Below, piece after piece: positions 43,542 through 52,123 of a DNA stretch of 64,000 bases. The position numbers and the translations under genes were made by a program. Location of the stretch: contig NZ_JAJBZT010000002.1 in assembly GCF_020564625.1 (NCBI RefSeq), positions 186,001-250,000 on the forward strand, read 5' to 3'. The stretch is from Leeia speluncae. Lineage in GTDB: Bacteria > Pseudomonadota > Gammaproteobacteria > Burkholderiales > Leeiaceae. The notes below the pieces were generated by a model that saw only the letters and a program-made list of their open reading frames with translations, was not told the origin of the DNA and ran no database searches. Each line of letters opens with the position of its first letter. Position 1 is the first letter of the stretch.

Positions 43542-44378
43542 ATGAAGCCGATTACTTGGGGTAAAAAAGCACTTGTCGTGTGTATCGCCGCAGTGGTCGG
43601 CCTTACTGCATGTAAGCAAGTTAATACCACATCTAGTGGCGCGATCGGTATTAACCGCAAGCAATACATGATGGTTTCTGCACAAGAAACCGACCAAATG
43701 GCGGCGACGTCTTACCGCCAAACGCTTCAAGAAGCAACCAATGCGCGCACTCTCAATACAGACAAACGGCTTACCACCCGCGTGCGCAATATTGCCAATC
43801 GACTCATTCCGCAAGTCGCAACCTTCCGCCAAGATGCTTTGAAATGGCAGTGGGAAGTCAACGTCATGCAAAGCGATGAGCTCAACGCCTATTGCATGTC
43901 GGGCGGAAAAATTATGTTCTACTCTGGCATCATTACCCGTTTAAAACTAACGGATGATGAAATTGCAGCAGTGATGGGCCATGAAATTTCTCATGCACTG
44001 CGGGAACATTCGCGCGAGCGTTTGTCTCAAGCCTATGGTTCCTCAATGGCACTGAATATTTTGGGGAAGGCCGCCAAACTAGATACCGGCAGCCAAGATC
44101 TGTTAGAAAAAGCGTTTACCGTGGCTTACACCCTACCGCACAGCCGTGATCATGAAACAGAAGCGGATTTAATGGGTGTGGAGTTAGCCGCCCGTGCAGG
44201 TTACGATCCTCGCGCAGCGATATCTCTCTGGCAAAAAATGGGTAGTACAGGTGGCAGCAAACCCGCAGAAATTTTGTCGACCCACCCATCAGATCAAACA
44301 CGGATGAACACCTTAAATAATGCCATGCCCAAAGTAGTGCCTATTTACGAGGCAGCTCGCGGCACCCGCAAAGGATAA
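43542..44378 (+). CDS. M48-family metalloprotease lipoprotein
   Basis: A 278-residue protein with a lipoprotein signal (lipobox LTAC, C24) and the zinc motif H147-E148-I-S-H151 in MGHEISHALREHSRER. A downstream HETEAD supplies the third ligand. It is related to the periplasmic proteases LoiP and YfgC/BepA, which act in envelope quality control. The ATG at 43542 follows the rubredoxin stop by one base, with GGAG in the rubredoxin tail as ribosome site. Confidence 0.9.
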   Translation: MKPITWGKKALVVCIAAVVGLTACKQVNTTSSGAIGINRKQYMMVSAQETDQMAATSYRQTLQEATNARTLNTDKRLTTRVRNIANRLIPQVATFRQDALKWQWEVNVMQSDELNAYCMSGGKIMFYSGIITRLKLTDDEIAAVMGHEISHALREHSRERLSQAYGSSMALNILGKAAKLDTGSQDLLEKAFTVAYTLPHSRDHETEADLMGVELAARAGYDPRAAISLWQKMGSTGGSKPAEILSTHPSDQTRMNTLNNAMPKVVPIYEAARGTRKG

Positions 44379-44387
44379 GCATTTCAT

Positions 44388-44804
44388 ATGAGTTACGCCG
44401 TCGTAAAATCGCTCCACATCATTTTCGTCACCAGCTGGTTTGCTGGCCTGTTCTACTTGCCTAGAATCTTCGTCAATATGGCGATGGTGACCGATGACAA
44501 CACCCAAAAACATCTTCAATTAATGGCAACGAAGTTGTTTCGTTTCATGATGCCACTCTCCACGCTCACTATCGTTTTTGGTGCATGGCTATGGTTTGGC
44601 TTTCATATTCAAGGCGGCTGGCTACACGCCAAGCTCCTCTTGGTTTTGGGGCTAATTGGCTATCATCACTGGTGTGGGCGCATTTTGCGACAGTTCATCG
44701 ATGGTAAAAATACCCGCAGCCATAACTGGTACCGCTTCTTTAACGAAGTACCCGTCATCGCATTAGTCATCATCGTGTTATTAGTGGTGGTTAAACCCTT
44801 CTAA
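44388..44804 (+). CDS. HemJ-like/CopD-family membrane protein
   Basis: A 138-residue protein with four helices. LHIIFVTSWFAGLFYLPRIFV at the N-terminus, a conserved early histidine and the final basic residue near the C-terminus resemble HemJ, the oxygen-independent-type protoporphyrinogen oxidase of many proteobacteria. The presence of hemL 2.2 kb downstream is compatible but not adjacent. A generic CopD-family role cannot be excluded. Confidence 0.75.
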   Translation: MSYAVVKSLHIIFVTSWFAGLFYLPRIFVNMAMVTDDNTQKHLQLMATKLFRFMMPLSTLTIVFGAWLWFGFHIQGGWLHAKLLLVLGLIGYHHWCGRILRQFIDGKNTRSHNWYRFFNEVPVIALVIIVLLVVVKPF

Positions 44805-44832
44805 TTCGCCAGTTGCTGGAAAGGAACCCATT

Positions 44833-45309
44833 GTGGGAATGGAAATTGAACGTCGCTTTAAAGTGAATGGCGACGCATGGAAAGCACTCGCAGAAGGTGT
44901 TTGGTACAAACAGGGCTATTTGTCGGTCGAAGCAGAACGCACCGTGCGCGTACGCGTCGTTGGCGATCAAGCCTGGCTCACTTTGAAAAGCCAAATTTCT
45001 TCCGTCAGCCGACATGAATTTGAATACGCCATTCCATTGGCTGACGCAAACACCATGCTATCGGTCATGTGCCCAATGCTGGTAGAAAAAAAGCGTTACC
45101 GCATTGAGTTTGGTGGCTATATTTGGGAAGTAGATGAATTTTTTGGCGAGAACAGCGGGCTTGTTTTAGCCGAGATCGAACTACCCGATGAAAACACCCC
45201 GTTTGAAAAACCGGAGTGGATCGCTAAAGAAGTGACCGAAGATGGCCGATATACCAATGCATACCTGTCTAAAAACTCGTATAACAGTTGGCCGGAAAAC
45301 GAACGCTAA
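44833..45309 (+). CDS. CYTH-domain protein (triphosphatase-type)
   Basis: A 158-residue single CYTH domain. The N-terminal EIERRFKV is the E-x-E-x-K-like signature (lysine moved one place), then RTVRVRVVGDQAWLTLKS and a C-terminal EVDEFFGENSGLVLAEIELP. CYTH proteins hydrolyse triphosphates or bind nucleotides in a tunnel fold. AAAGGAA precedes a GTG at 44833 with good spacing; the ATG at 44839 is the alternative. Confidence 0.85.
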   Translation: MGMEIERRFKVNGDAWKALAEGVWYKQGYLSVEAERTVRVRVVGDQAWLTLKSQISSVSRHEFEYAIPLADANTMLSVMCPMLVEKKRYRIEFGGYIWEVDEFFGENSGLVLAEIELPDENTPFEKPEWIAKEVTEDGRYTNAYLSKNSYNSWPENER

Positions 45310-45346
45310 GCCATTTATCGCACTTCATTAAATGGACAACAACATA

Positions 45347-45380
45347 GTGCGTTTTCCAAAGAGCAGTTTGGAGAACGCAC
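45347..45380 (+). promoter_or_regulatory. SD-sequestering stem-loop abutting a start codon
   Basis: GTGCGTTTTCCAAA (45347-45360) pairs with TTTGGAGAACGCAC (45367-45380), a 14-bp stem with one U-G wobble and a 6-nt loop. The second arm contains GGAG and ends at the base before the ATG at 45381. Confidence 0.65.
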
Positions 45381-46193
45381 ATGAGCACCAAAATACCTTC
45401 TGGTAACACCTTAAATCAACTATTTAGCTATATTCAGCAGCAAAGTTCATCGAACACAGCGCTGAGTAATGCAAGCCGTTTACAAATCACCCAACAAGAA
45501 GTGGTGTTCTTATCTAATCTGCCCGCAGATACCTCAACCACGAAAACATCCGCCTTAGAGCAATCGCTTTCTCGCTTTAGTTTGCTGAAAAACTCACTCA
45601 CGCAGATTCAACAATTTAGTCAGTCTTTGTCTGCAAATAACCCGCTGAGTAGTTTGTCTAGTTCGGACAAAGACGCAGCAAGGCAGCAAGTCTCGCAAAT
45701 CAAACAACGTATTGATGCATTAAAAAAACTTTTAACCTTCGCTGATCCACAAACCGCCAAGACAATTCAACAACAACTCAAACAAATGGCGAGCCAATTA
45801 AAATCAGCGGCAAAAACACTAGGAGACACCAGCACTAGTACGGCAACAACCAGCACTAGCAATACGCAAGCCGCTACAGATAACACCCAAAGTTTAACGA
45901 AGAGCGCACTTGGCCAATCCATCCTAGCGGCACTGAGTAGCAATACATCGACTAGCAGCAGCACAAAGGATGATGCCACCCAAATTAAAGAGACCGCTCA
46001 GCAACTAAGTAGTTTAAATAACAGCATCAAATATTTATTACGTCGATCTCCGAATGCTAAGCAAATGTCTTCTGATACAGAAAAAATGCTAAAAGAAGTC
46101 AATAACATCGCCAAAGAAATGAGTACATCTAGTACCGCCAACACGCTGAGTAATTTGACGATCAGCACAGGAAATATAGATACCAGTGCCTAA
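45381..46193 (+). CDS. Ser/Thr/Gln-rich coiled-coil protein of unknown function
   Basis: A 270-residue protein without membrane segments, cysteine or a signal peptide. About half is S, T, N, Q or A. Helical heptad-like regions (residues about 60-145 and 195-255) flank a low-complexity linker rich in serine and threonine near 150-200 (TSTSTATTSTSNTQ). This composition resembles type III-secreted, flagellar-hook-length or rod-type proteins, but no family is recognised. A strong hairpin abuts its start. Confidence 0.65.
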   Translation: MSTKIPSGNTLNQLFSYIQQQSSSNTALSNASRLQITQQEVVFLSNLPADTSTTKTSALEQSLSRFSLLKNSLTQIQQFSQSLSANNPLSSLSSSDKDAARQQVSQIKQRIDALKKLLTFADPQTAKTIQQQLKQMASQLKSAAKTLGDTSTSTATTSTSNTQAATDNTQSLTKSALGQSILAALSSNTSTSSSTKDDATQIKETAQQLSSLNNSIKYLLRRSPNAKQMSSDTEKMLKEVNNIAKEMSTSSTANTLSNLTISTGNIDTSA

Positions 46194-46232
46194 TAAGGCG
46201 CCCTTAGTCTGCCATACGATACAGGACTGCGA

Positions 46233-46261
46233 TTGAATAATTAATTCATTTGACATATAAT
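46233..46261 (+). promoter_or_regulatory. Sigma70-type promoter of the 46294 gene
   Basis: TTGAAT at 46233-46238 and TATAAT at 46256-46261 are separated by 17 bp. Transcription would start near 46268, leaving a leader of about 26 nt before the ATG. Confidence 0.55.
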
Positions 46262-46293
46262 TACTCGTGCAGATTTTCATACCAGAATAGAAG

Positions 46294-46806
46294 ATGCCAT
46301 TCACTCCATTTCATATGGGCCCCGGCCTATTCGTCAAAGCGCTACTTCAAGGTAGTTTTTCGCTCATGGTATTTGGTTGGACACAAATCGTGATGGATCT
46401 GCAACCACTACTCGTGATGCTGCATGGCAATGGGCACGTACATGGCTTTACTCACACCTTGATTGGCGCCACCTTAGTCGGCGTGGTATCAGCCTTTACC
46501 GGAAAATACGCTTCAGAATATGGGCTTCGACTAATCGGACAAACAATATTTTTGCCAATCAGTTGGACGGTGACAATTACGAGTGCATTAACCGGCGTAT
46601 ATAGCCATGTCCTGCTAGATGGAATAATGCATGATGATGTAGAACCATTCGCTCCATTTAGCTTAAACAACCCTTTACTGGGTTTAATTTCTATTCATTC
46701 ACTTCATCAGGTGTGCCTCTATACTGGCCTATTCGGCTCTGCTATCTATATAGCTATTTCTTTGTGGCAAAACAAAACAAAGCGTGGAGCCAAGCCGAAA
46801 AGCTAG
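46294..46806 (+). CDS. YdjM/DUF457-like membrane metal-dependent hydrolase family protein
   Basis: A 170-residue membrane protein with four helices. The N-terminus MPFTPFHMGPGL and the histidine-rich segment GNGHVHGFTHTLIGA, with a later YSHVLLDGIMHDD, fit the LexA-regulated membrane-bound hydrolase family (YdjM-like). AGAATAGAAG precedes the ATG. Function unknown for the family. Confidence 0.65.
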   Translation: MPFTPFHMGPGLFVKALLQGSFSLMVFGWTQIVMDLQPLLVMLHGNGHVHGFTHTLIGATLVGVVSAFTGKYASEYGLRLIGQTIFLPISWTVTITSALTGVYSHVLLDGIMHDDVEPFAPFSLNNPLLGLISIHSLHQVCLYTGLFGSAIYIAISLWQNKTKRGAKPKS

Positions 46807-47021
46807 CCATACCAAACAGTTGATTTCACTGTCATTGGCATCCTGCACAAGTCATTAGCCTCCCCCTTATCTTCATTGCGCCAAATCAGCCACAAGCACC
46901 TCAAAACCAAGTAAAATTCCCCCTGATTATGTGATGGTCAAAGTAAGTGCCATTACTACCTTAACTAATTCCATGTGATCTGCGCCCACGACGCAGGCGG
47001 TAAACCAATCAGGAACCCCTC

Positions 47022-48299
47022 ATGAGCCGTAACCAGCAATTATTCGATCGCGCCCAACTAACTATTCCTGGCGGCGTGAACTCTCCCGTTCGTGCATTTA
47101 AATCAGTAGGTGGTACACCTAGATTTATTGATCGTGCAGATGGCCCGTACATGTGGGATGCCGATGGCAAACAATATATTGATTACATCCAATCTTGGGG
47201 CCCAATGATTCTGGGTCATGGCGATAAAGACGTGATCGAAGCCGTGCAAAAAGCGGCTACCCGTGGTTTTTCTTTTGGCGCACCAACCGAAGGCGAAATC
47301 GAACTTGCCGAACTGATCTGCGAATTGATCCCAAGCATCGAACAAGTCCGTTTGGTATCTAGCGGCACTGAAGCGACCATGTCGGCGATTCGTTTAGCAC
47401 GTGGTTTTACCGGCCGTAGCTTATTGGTGAAATTTGAAGGCTGCTACCACGGTCATAGTGATTCATTGTTGGTAAAAGCTGGTTCTGGCTTGCTGACTTT
47501 TGGTCAAACCAGCTCTGCTGGCGTTCCAGAAGACATCGCGAAACACACACTGGTTTTGCCATTTAACGATATTGAAGCACTTGAAACCGTCTTTGCCGAA
47601 AAAGGGAACGAAATTGCGGCGGTGATCATCGAACCATTTGCCGGCAATATGAACCTGATTGCCCCAGGACAAGCCTATCATCAGCGCCTGCGTGAACTGT
47701 GTACCAATGCGGGTTCTGTGCTGATTTTTGATGAAGTGATGACGGGCTTCCGTGTCGGCCTCACCGGTGTACAAGGCCGCTACGGCATTACCCCAGATTT
47801 AACCACACTAGGCAAAGTGATTGGCGGCGGCATGCCCGTTGGCGCGTTTGGTGGTCGCAAAGATATCATGGCACACATCGCTCCATTAGGTGGCGTGTAT
47901 CAAGCAGGTACATTATCAGGTAACCCATTAGCGGTGACCGCCGGCTTGGTTACCCTAAACAAAATTCGCCAACCAGGTTTTTACGATACCCTAACCGCAC
48001 GCGCAGCACGCTTGGCGGCTGGCTTTCAAGCCGAAGCGGTAAAAGCAGGGGTTCCTTGCACGGCTCAAAGCATGGGTAGTATGTTTGGCGTGTATTTCAC
48101 CCCCACTATTCCGCAAAACTTTGCAGAAGTCACCAAGAGCGATATCGCCCGTTTCAATGCATTCTTCCACGCCATGCTAGATGAAGGTGTCTATCTAGCA
48201 CCGAGCGCATACGAAGCAGGCTTTGTCTCTATCGTTCACGATGATGCCATCATCGACGAAACTATCGCTGCAGCAGGACGTGCATTTAGTAAAGTGTAA
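47022..48299 (+). CDS. hemL: Glutamate-1-semialdehyde 2,1-aminomutase
   Basis: A 425-residue PLP enzyme of the class III aminotransferase fold. The PLP lysine is K265 ([11 protein letters not shown]), with [15 protein letters not shown] near 113 and DEVMTGFR near 237. It makes 5-aminolevulinate from glutamate-1-semialdehyde in the C5 haem pathway. Length and motifs are standard. AGGAA precedes the ATG at 47022. A terminator-like hairpin follows. Confidence 0.97.
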   Translation: MSRNQQLFDRAQLTIPGGVNSPVRAFKSVGGTPRFIDRADGPYMWDADGKQYIDYIQSWGPMILGHGDKDVIEAVQKAATRGFSFGAPTEGEIELAELICELIPSIEQVRLVSSGTEATMSAIRLARGFTGRSLLVKFEGCYHGHSDSLLVKAGSGLLTFGQTSSAGVPEDIAKHTLVLPFNDIEALETVFAEKGNEIAAVIIEPFAGNMNLIAPGQAYHQRLRELCTNAGSVLIFDEVMTGFRVGLTGVQGRYGITPDLTTLGKVIGGGMPVGAFGGRKDIMAHIAPLGGVYQAGTLSGNPLAVTAGLVTLNKIRQPGFYDTLTARAARLAAGFQAEAVKAGVPCTAQSMGSMFGVYFTPTIPQNFAEVTKSDIARFNAFFHAMLDEGVYLAPSAYEAGFVSIVHDDAIIDETIAAAGRAFSKV

Positions 48300-48326
48300 G
48301 CACGTTTACCAGCCTGTTTGACTAAC

Positions 48327-48349
48327 AAAGCCCGGTTCTCCCGGGCTTT
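48327..48349 (+). terminator. Terminator after hemL
   Basis: AAAGCCCGG (48327-48335) pairs with CCGGGCTTT (48341-48349) around a 5-nt loop, 28 bp after the hemL stop. The U-tract is only three bases. Confidence 0.7.
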
Positions 48350-48378
48350 GTAACATATGCAAAGGATCTCCAACCATC

Positions 48379-49173
48379 ATGATCACGCTCAACGAAGCAC
48401 AACTCGCTTTTGCCCATCAACTCGCCACCCTTCGCAGCCAACATGAGCGAATCACTAGCGCATCCTTAGCGGTTGAGATTCCTGATGCACCAACCGCAGA
48501 AGCGATTCAGCAAGCCGTATTAGCGGCCTTACAAACGACGACTGGCGGCTGGAAATGCGGCGTACCGGCTGGCGATAAAACCATTATCGCCCCCATCCCC
48601 GCCAATCAAGTGGTCAACCTTGTTAATCAGCCTTCGGCAACCACCGTCAACACCACTAGTTTCGAGGGAACAGTGCGAATTGAACCAGAATTCGCCTTTA
48701 TTTTTAAAGAGGATTTACCTCCAAAAGATACTGCCTATTCAGAAGCAGAGATCCATGCAGCCATTGGTGATATTCGCTTAGCCATCGAGATCATTGGTTA
48801 CCGGGTAACCGATCCTAGCAGCCTACCCTTTTTGCACAAATTAGCAGATGGCTTATCTAATCTTGGTTTAATTCTCGGCCAAAGCATTCTTGCTCACAAA
48901 GATAATCTGCCCGGCACTGTTGTGCTAACACTGAGAGAAGGCGATCAAACCAGAACCTTCGATGGCAAGCACCCCAACCAACAACCTTGGCTACCGCTTT
49001 ATTGGCTGGTGAATCACCTGACTAGCACAGGTAGAACCATCATGGCTGGGCAACCGATTATTACCGGTTCGTTTGCTGGCGCTATCGAAGTTAACCCTTC
49101 GGTAAACTGCCAATTGCATTATCAAGATCTGGGGACAATTGTAGTTAACTGGCAATGCATCGCAGCAAAATGA
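48379..49173 (+). CDS. 2-keto-4-pentenoate hydratase-like protein (hydratase/decarboxylase family)
   Basis: A 264-residue protein of the MhpD/FAH-like hydratase fold: WKCGVPAGDK near residue 57, RIEPEFAFIF with the E-x-E-type metal ligand near 102, and the C-terminal GSFAGAIEVNP. It would hydrate a 2-oxopent-4-enoate-type product of aromatic ring cleavage or decarboxylate a related acid. No meta-cleavage genes are adjacent, so the pathway is unknown. Confidence 0.8.
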   Translation: MITLNEAQLAFAHQLATLRSQHERITSASLAVEIPDAPTAEAIQQAVLAALQTTTGGWKCGVPAGDKTIIAPIPANQVVNLVNQPSATTVNTTSFEGTVRIEPEFAFIFKEDLPPKDTAYSEAEIHAAIGDIRLAIEIIGYRVTDPSSLPFLHKLADGLSNLGLILGQSILAHKDNLPGTVVLTLREGDQTRTFDGKHPNQQPWLPLYWLVNHLTSTGRTIMAGQPIITGSFAGAIEVNPSVNCQLHYQDLGTIVVNWQCIAAK

Positions 49174-49338
49174 ACGAAAAACTTAAATAATTACAACAAC
49201 ATAAATGCAAAGCATATAAAATCATACAAATTGCTTTTGTTAACTACGCCCCTATCGAGACGCGGTTAAAGTATGGTTTTTACTACTTAGCACTAACCAC
49301 CTATTTAGCCGTGATGACTTACGATGTACATGAAATGA

Positions 49339-49827
49339 TTGGACGATAACCCGGTGTTATTTACAGCACTCGCCTCATTGCTCATCTTAATTGGTTTCGC
49401 CGGTACGGTACTACCAGCGCTGCCCGGTCCACCATTGGTGTTTGGTGGTTTATGGATATTAGCGTGGCAAGATCATTACACGCGGGTTCCTACCTGGGTT
49501 GTCATGCTACTTGGCGCGCTCACCGTACTTGCCTTGGTGATTGATTTACTCGCGAGTCTGTTTGGCGCAAAAAAAGTAGGCGCCAGTAAATTTGCGCTAA
49601 TCGGCTCCGCACTAGGCACCTTGATTGGCCTTTCTGCTGGCTTGGTGGGCGTCTTAATTGGCCCATTTATTGGTGCCTTTTTAGGGGAATATCTTTACCG
49701 AAGAGATGCCGGACAAGCAGGTAAAGTTGGTATCGCTAGCTGGTTGGGATTCATTATTGGCACCGCACTTAAACTCGCCATTTTATTCATGATGCTAGGC
49801 ATTTTTGCAGTTAGCTGGTGGTGGTAA
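49339..49827 (+). CDS. DUF456 membrane protein
   Basis: A 162-residue small membrane protein with about four helices and the glycine-rich DUF456 pattern: FAGTVLPALPGPPLVFGGLW, then KKVGASKFALIGSALGTLIG and FIGAFLGEYLYRR. Function is unknown. The start is uncertain: a TTG at 49339 or a GTG at 49354 (then MLFTALASLL); neither has a clear ribosome site. Confidence 0.75.
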   Translation: MDDNPVLFTALASLLILIGFAGTVLPALPGPPLVFGGLWILAWQDHYTRVPTWVVMLLGALTVLALVIDLLASLFGAKKVGASKFALIGSALGTLIGLSAGLVGVLIGPFIGAFLGEYLYRRDAGQAGKVGIASWLGFIIGTALKLAILFMMLGIFAVSWWW

Positions 49828-49845
49828 GCCCTCCATAAGAAAACA

Positions 49846-49872
49846 AAAGGCCGCTTCTTTGAAGTGGCCTTT
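49846..49872. terminator. Bidirectional terminator between DUF456 and M14 genes
   Basis: A 12-bp stem (AAAGGCCGCTTC with GAAGTGGCCTTT, one G-U pair) with a TTT loop lies between convergent genes; A-rich on the left and T-rich on the right, as expected for termination in both directions. Confidence 0.8.
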
Positions 49873-49897
49873 GCATAAGTCATCAATACAACGTTTC

Positions 49898-51037
49898 TTA
49901 GGCTTTTTTTCCCAACCGCCTCAGTACAGCCGCGACAGGGAAAAGCACCGACGCACCAAACTGGCGACTACGCTCTCCATCCCAGCCGGTTTCTTCATCA
50001 GGCCAGTCAAAGTTATCTTTAAATGGCATCTCGATGGTGTAAGCTAAGCAATCAAAATAATCCGCGACATGGTTCGTTGATAGTGTCATGTTCGCTTCAC
50101 CAAACTGATCAGGCGTATATCCATGCTTCACTTGGAAATCTGGATTAGTCGCTAACCACACTTGCTTAAATAGCGTTTCTAATTCGGCACGCCCTGCATG
50201 GTAGCCAGGATTTCCCTCGCTGCCAGCCACAAAGTTAAACGGAATGCTCTCGTCGCCATGTGCATCTAAATAGAGATCTACACCTGTTTCACGCATCGCT
50301 TCGCGTACTAAGTACACTTCTGGGCTACGCTCCATGGTTGGGTTGGCCCATTCACGGTTCAAGTTCACACCAGCCGCATTGGTTCTTAAATGACCGCGGC
50401 AACTGCCGTCAGGGTTCATATTCGGTACGATGTAGAAAACGGCCCATTCCAACAACTCACGCGCTAATGTATCTGCTGGGTCTAACAGGCGCTGAACCGC
50501 CCCTTCGACAAACCATTCCGCCATGGTTTCACCCGGATGTTGGCGCGCAGTTAGCCACACAACACGTTTATGATCGGCATCTTCGCCAATCTGCAAGACA
50601 TCTAGATCACGGCCATCCAATGTTTCACCCAAATGATGCACGCGGCAATCCGGGTGCATTTGTGCCGTTGAGATTAAATTCAGGTGGCGTTCCCAAGGGT
50701 AAGGCTCAAAGTACGCAAAGTACATGAGATCGTGCTCTGGCGTCACCGAAAGTGACATCACCTTACCGTCGTATTCAGTTGGCAGGCGGAACCAGTTTTC
50801 ACGGTCATAACTCGCCACCACGCGGTAATCCACCCAACCTTCCGGGTATGCACAGCTTGCTGCGTTATCAAAATGCAGCTCGCAGGTTTCTCCTGCGGCG
50901 CCTTCTAAACGAAAGTAAAACCATTGTGCGAATTCAGACTGATGATCATTTGGAATTTCTAAATGAATCACACCACTTTCTTCATCTAATGACACAACTC
51001 GGATACTACCCGCATCAAATGATGCACTGATTCTCAT
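49898..51037 (-). CDS. M14-family zinc carboxypeptidase
   Basis: A 378-residue M14 peptidase (cytosolic carboxypeptidase-like) with an N-terminal beta-sandwich (about 110 residues), then the zinc motif H-P-G-E in TARQHPGETMAEW, VPNMNPDG, NLNREW and a second histidine in YLDAHGDE. The catalytic glutamate is likely in YTIEMPFK. No signal peptide, so it acts in the cytoplasm. AGGAC precedes the ATG at 51037; a longer frame from 51067 lacks a site. Substrate unknown. Confidence 0.88.
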   Translation of the reverse strand: MRISASFDAGSIRVVSLDEESGVIHLEIPNDHQSEFAQWFYFRLEGAAGETCELHFDNAASCAYPEGWVDYRVVASYDRENWFRLPTEYDGKVMSLSVTPEHDLMYFAYFEPYPWERHLNLISTAQMHPDCRVHHLGETLDGRDLDVLQIGEDADHKRVVWLTARQHPGETMAEWFVEGAVQRLLDPADTLARELLEWAVFYIVPNMNPDGSCRGHLRTNAAGVNLNREWANPTMERSPEVYLVREAMRETGVDLYLDAHGDESIPFNFVAGSEGNPGYHAGRAELETLFKQVWLATNPDFQVKHGYTPDQFGEANMTLSTNHVADYFDCLAYTIEMPFKDNFDWPDEETGWDGERSRQFGASVLFPVAAVLRRLGKKA

Positions 51038-51069
51038 ATGGATTGTCCTATTTTGATTGATCAGCAAAA

Positions 51070-51501
51070 TTACTTTTGCTCACCTTCTGTCGCTTGTTTA
51101 GCTAAATAATCTTGAATAATCGGCTGTGCCGCACGAAAAGCATCAATGCACAAAGGCATTCCGCAATATACGGCGGCATGAATAAAGACTTCGCGAATTT
51201 CATCTACTGTCGCGCCATTATTTAGCGCGCCACGAACATGACCTTGTAACTCTTGCGCGCGCCCCATGGCAGTTAACATCGAAAGCGTCATGAGACTTCG
51301 GGTTTTCAGATCCAGCCCATCCCGATTCCATACCGTTCCCCATGCTTGTCTAGTGACAAACTCTTGCAAAGGCGCGGTGAAATCATCCACATTGGCAAAG
51401 GCTTTTTCTACGAAGGCATCGCCCATGACCTGTCGACGTTTCGCCAAACCATTCTGAAACAATTCATCATCCGGCAATTGATCTGACAACAAAGAAGACA
51501 T
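51070..51501 (-). CDS. Carboxymuconolactone decarboxylase family protein (PcaC-like)
   Basis: A 143-residue all-helical CMD protein. It shows the motif GRAQELQGHVRGALNNG near 83 and the E-x2-E-x2-H block EIREVFIHAAVYCGMPLCIDAF. It resembles PcaC, which converts 4-carboxymuconolactone to the enol-lactone, but no other protocatechuate genes are here. AAGGG has better spacing to the ATG at 51501 than to the one at 51507. Confidence 0.8.
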   Translation of the reverse strand: MSSLLSDQLPDDELFQNGLAKRRQVMGDAFVEKAFANVDDFTAPLQEFVTRQAWGTVWNRDGLDLKTRSLMTLSMLTAMGRAQELQGHVRGALNNGATVDEIREVFIHAAVYCGMPLCIDAFRAAQPIIQDYLAKQATEGEQK

Positions 51502-51583
51502 GGCCATTTCCCTTCGTGTAAAAACTTTATTCTACCCCTGATAAATCAAATGATGCCAAGTCCTTCTTTGTATAAGGTATGCG

Positions 51584-52123
51584 CTATTGTTTGACGGGGC
51601 GTTTACCTAGTTTGCGTTGCAAGGTGCGTCGATGCATATTCAACGCCCGTGCAGTCGCAGAAATATTGCCATCATGTTCGGCCAGTACACGTTGAATATG
51701 CTCCCACTCCAATCGATCAACAGACATCGGTTGCACATCGTCCGCTGCGTCTAAATCACCGTCTAAGCGATCAAATGCAGCGATAATTTCATCCATGCCA
51801 GCAGGCTTTGGCAGGTAATGTGTCGCCCCTAGTTTAATAGCCTCTACAGCAGTCGTGATACTAGCATAACCCGTTAACATCACGATTCGGCAAAGGGGGG
51901 CAACCGCCAGTACGTCGGGAATTAATGAGAGACCACTTGCCCCCGACATTTTCAAATCCAGCAATGCATAATCCGGGAGGATTGTCGGTAAAATGACTTT
52001 TGCCTCTTCTGCAGAGGTGCAGACAGTAACAGCGAACCCACGCTTTGATAAGCCTCGCGCTGCCACCCGTCGAAATGCTTCATCATCGTCAACCAATAAC
52101 AGTTGCGGTAAATCTTCATGCAT
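51584..52123 (-). CDS. regA: RegA/PrrA/ActR-type response regulator
   Basis: A 179-residue response regulator. The receiver has LLLVDDDEAF and the phospho-aspartate in ALLDLKMSG (near residue 55), and a C-terminal Fis-type helix-turn-helix GNISATARALNMHRRTLQRKL. RegA controls genes for respiration and redox balance. Its ATG overlaps the regB stop by 8 bp (AATGCATGA). Confidence 0.9.
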   Translation of the reverse strand: MHEDLPQLLLVDDDEAFRRVAARGLSKRGFAVTVCTSAEEAKVILPTILPDYALLDLKMSGASGLSLIPDVLAVAPLCRIVMLTGYASITTAVEAIKLGATHYLPKPAGMDEIIAAFDRLDGDLDAADDVQPMSVDRLEWEHIQRVLAEHDGNISATARALNMHRRTLQRKLGKRPVKQ

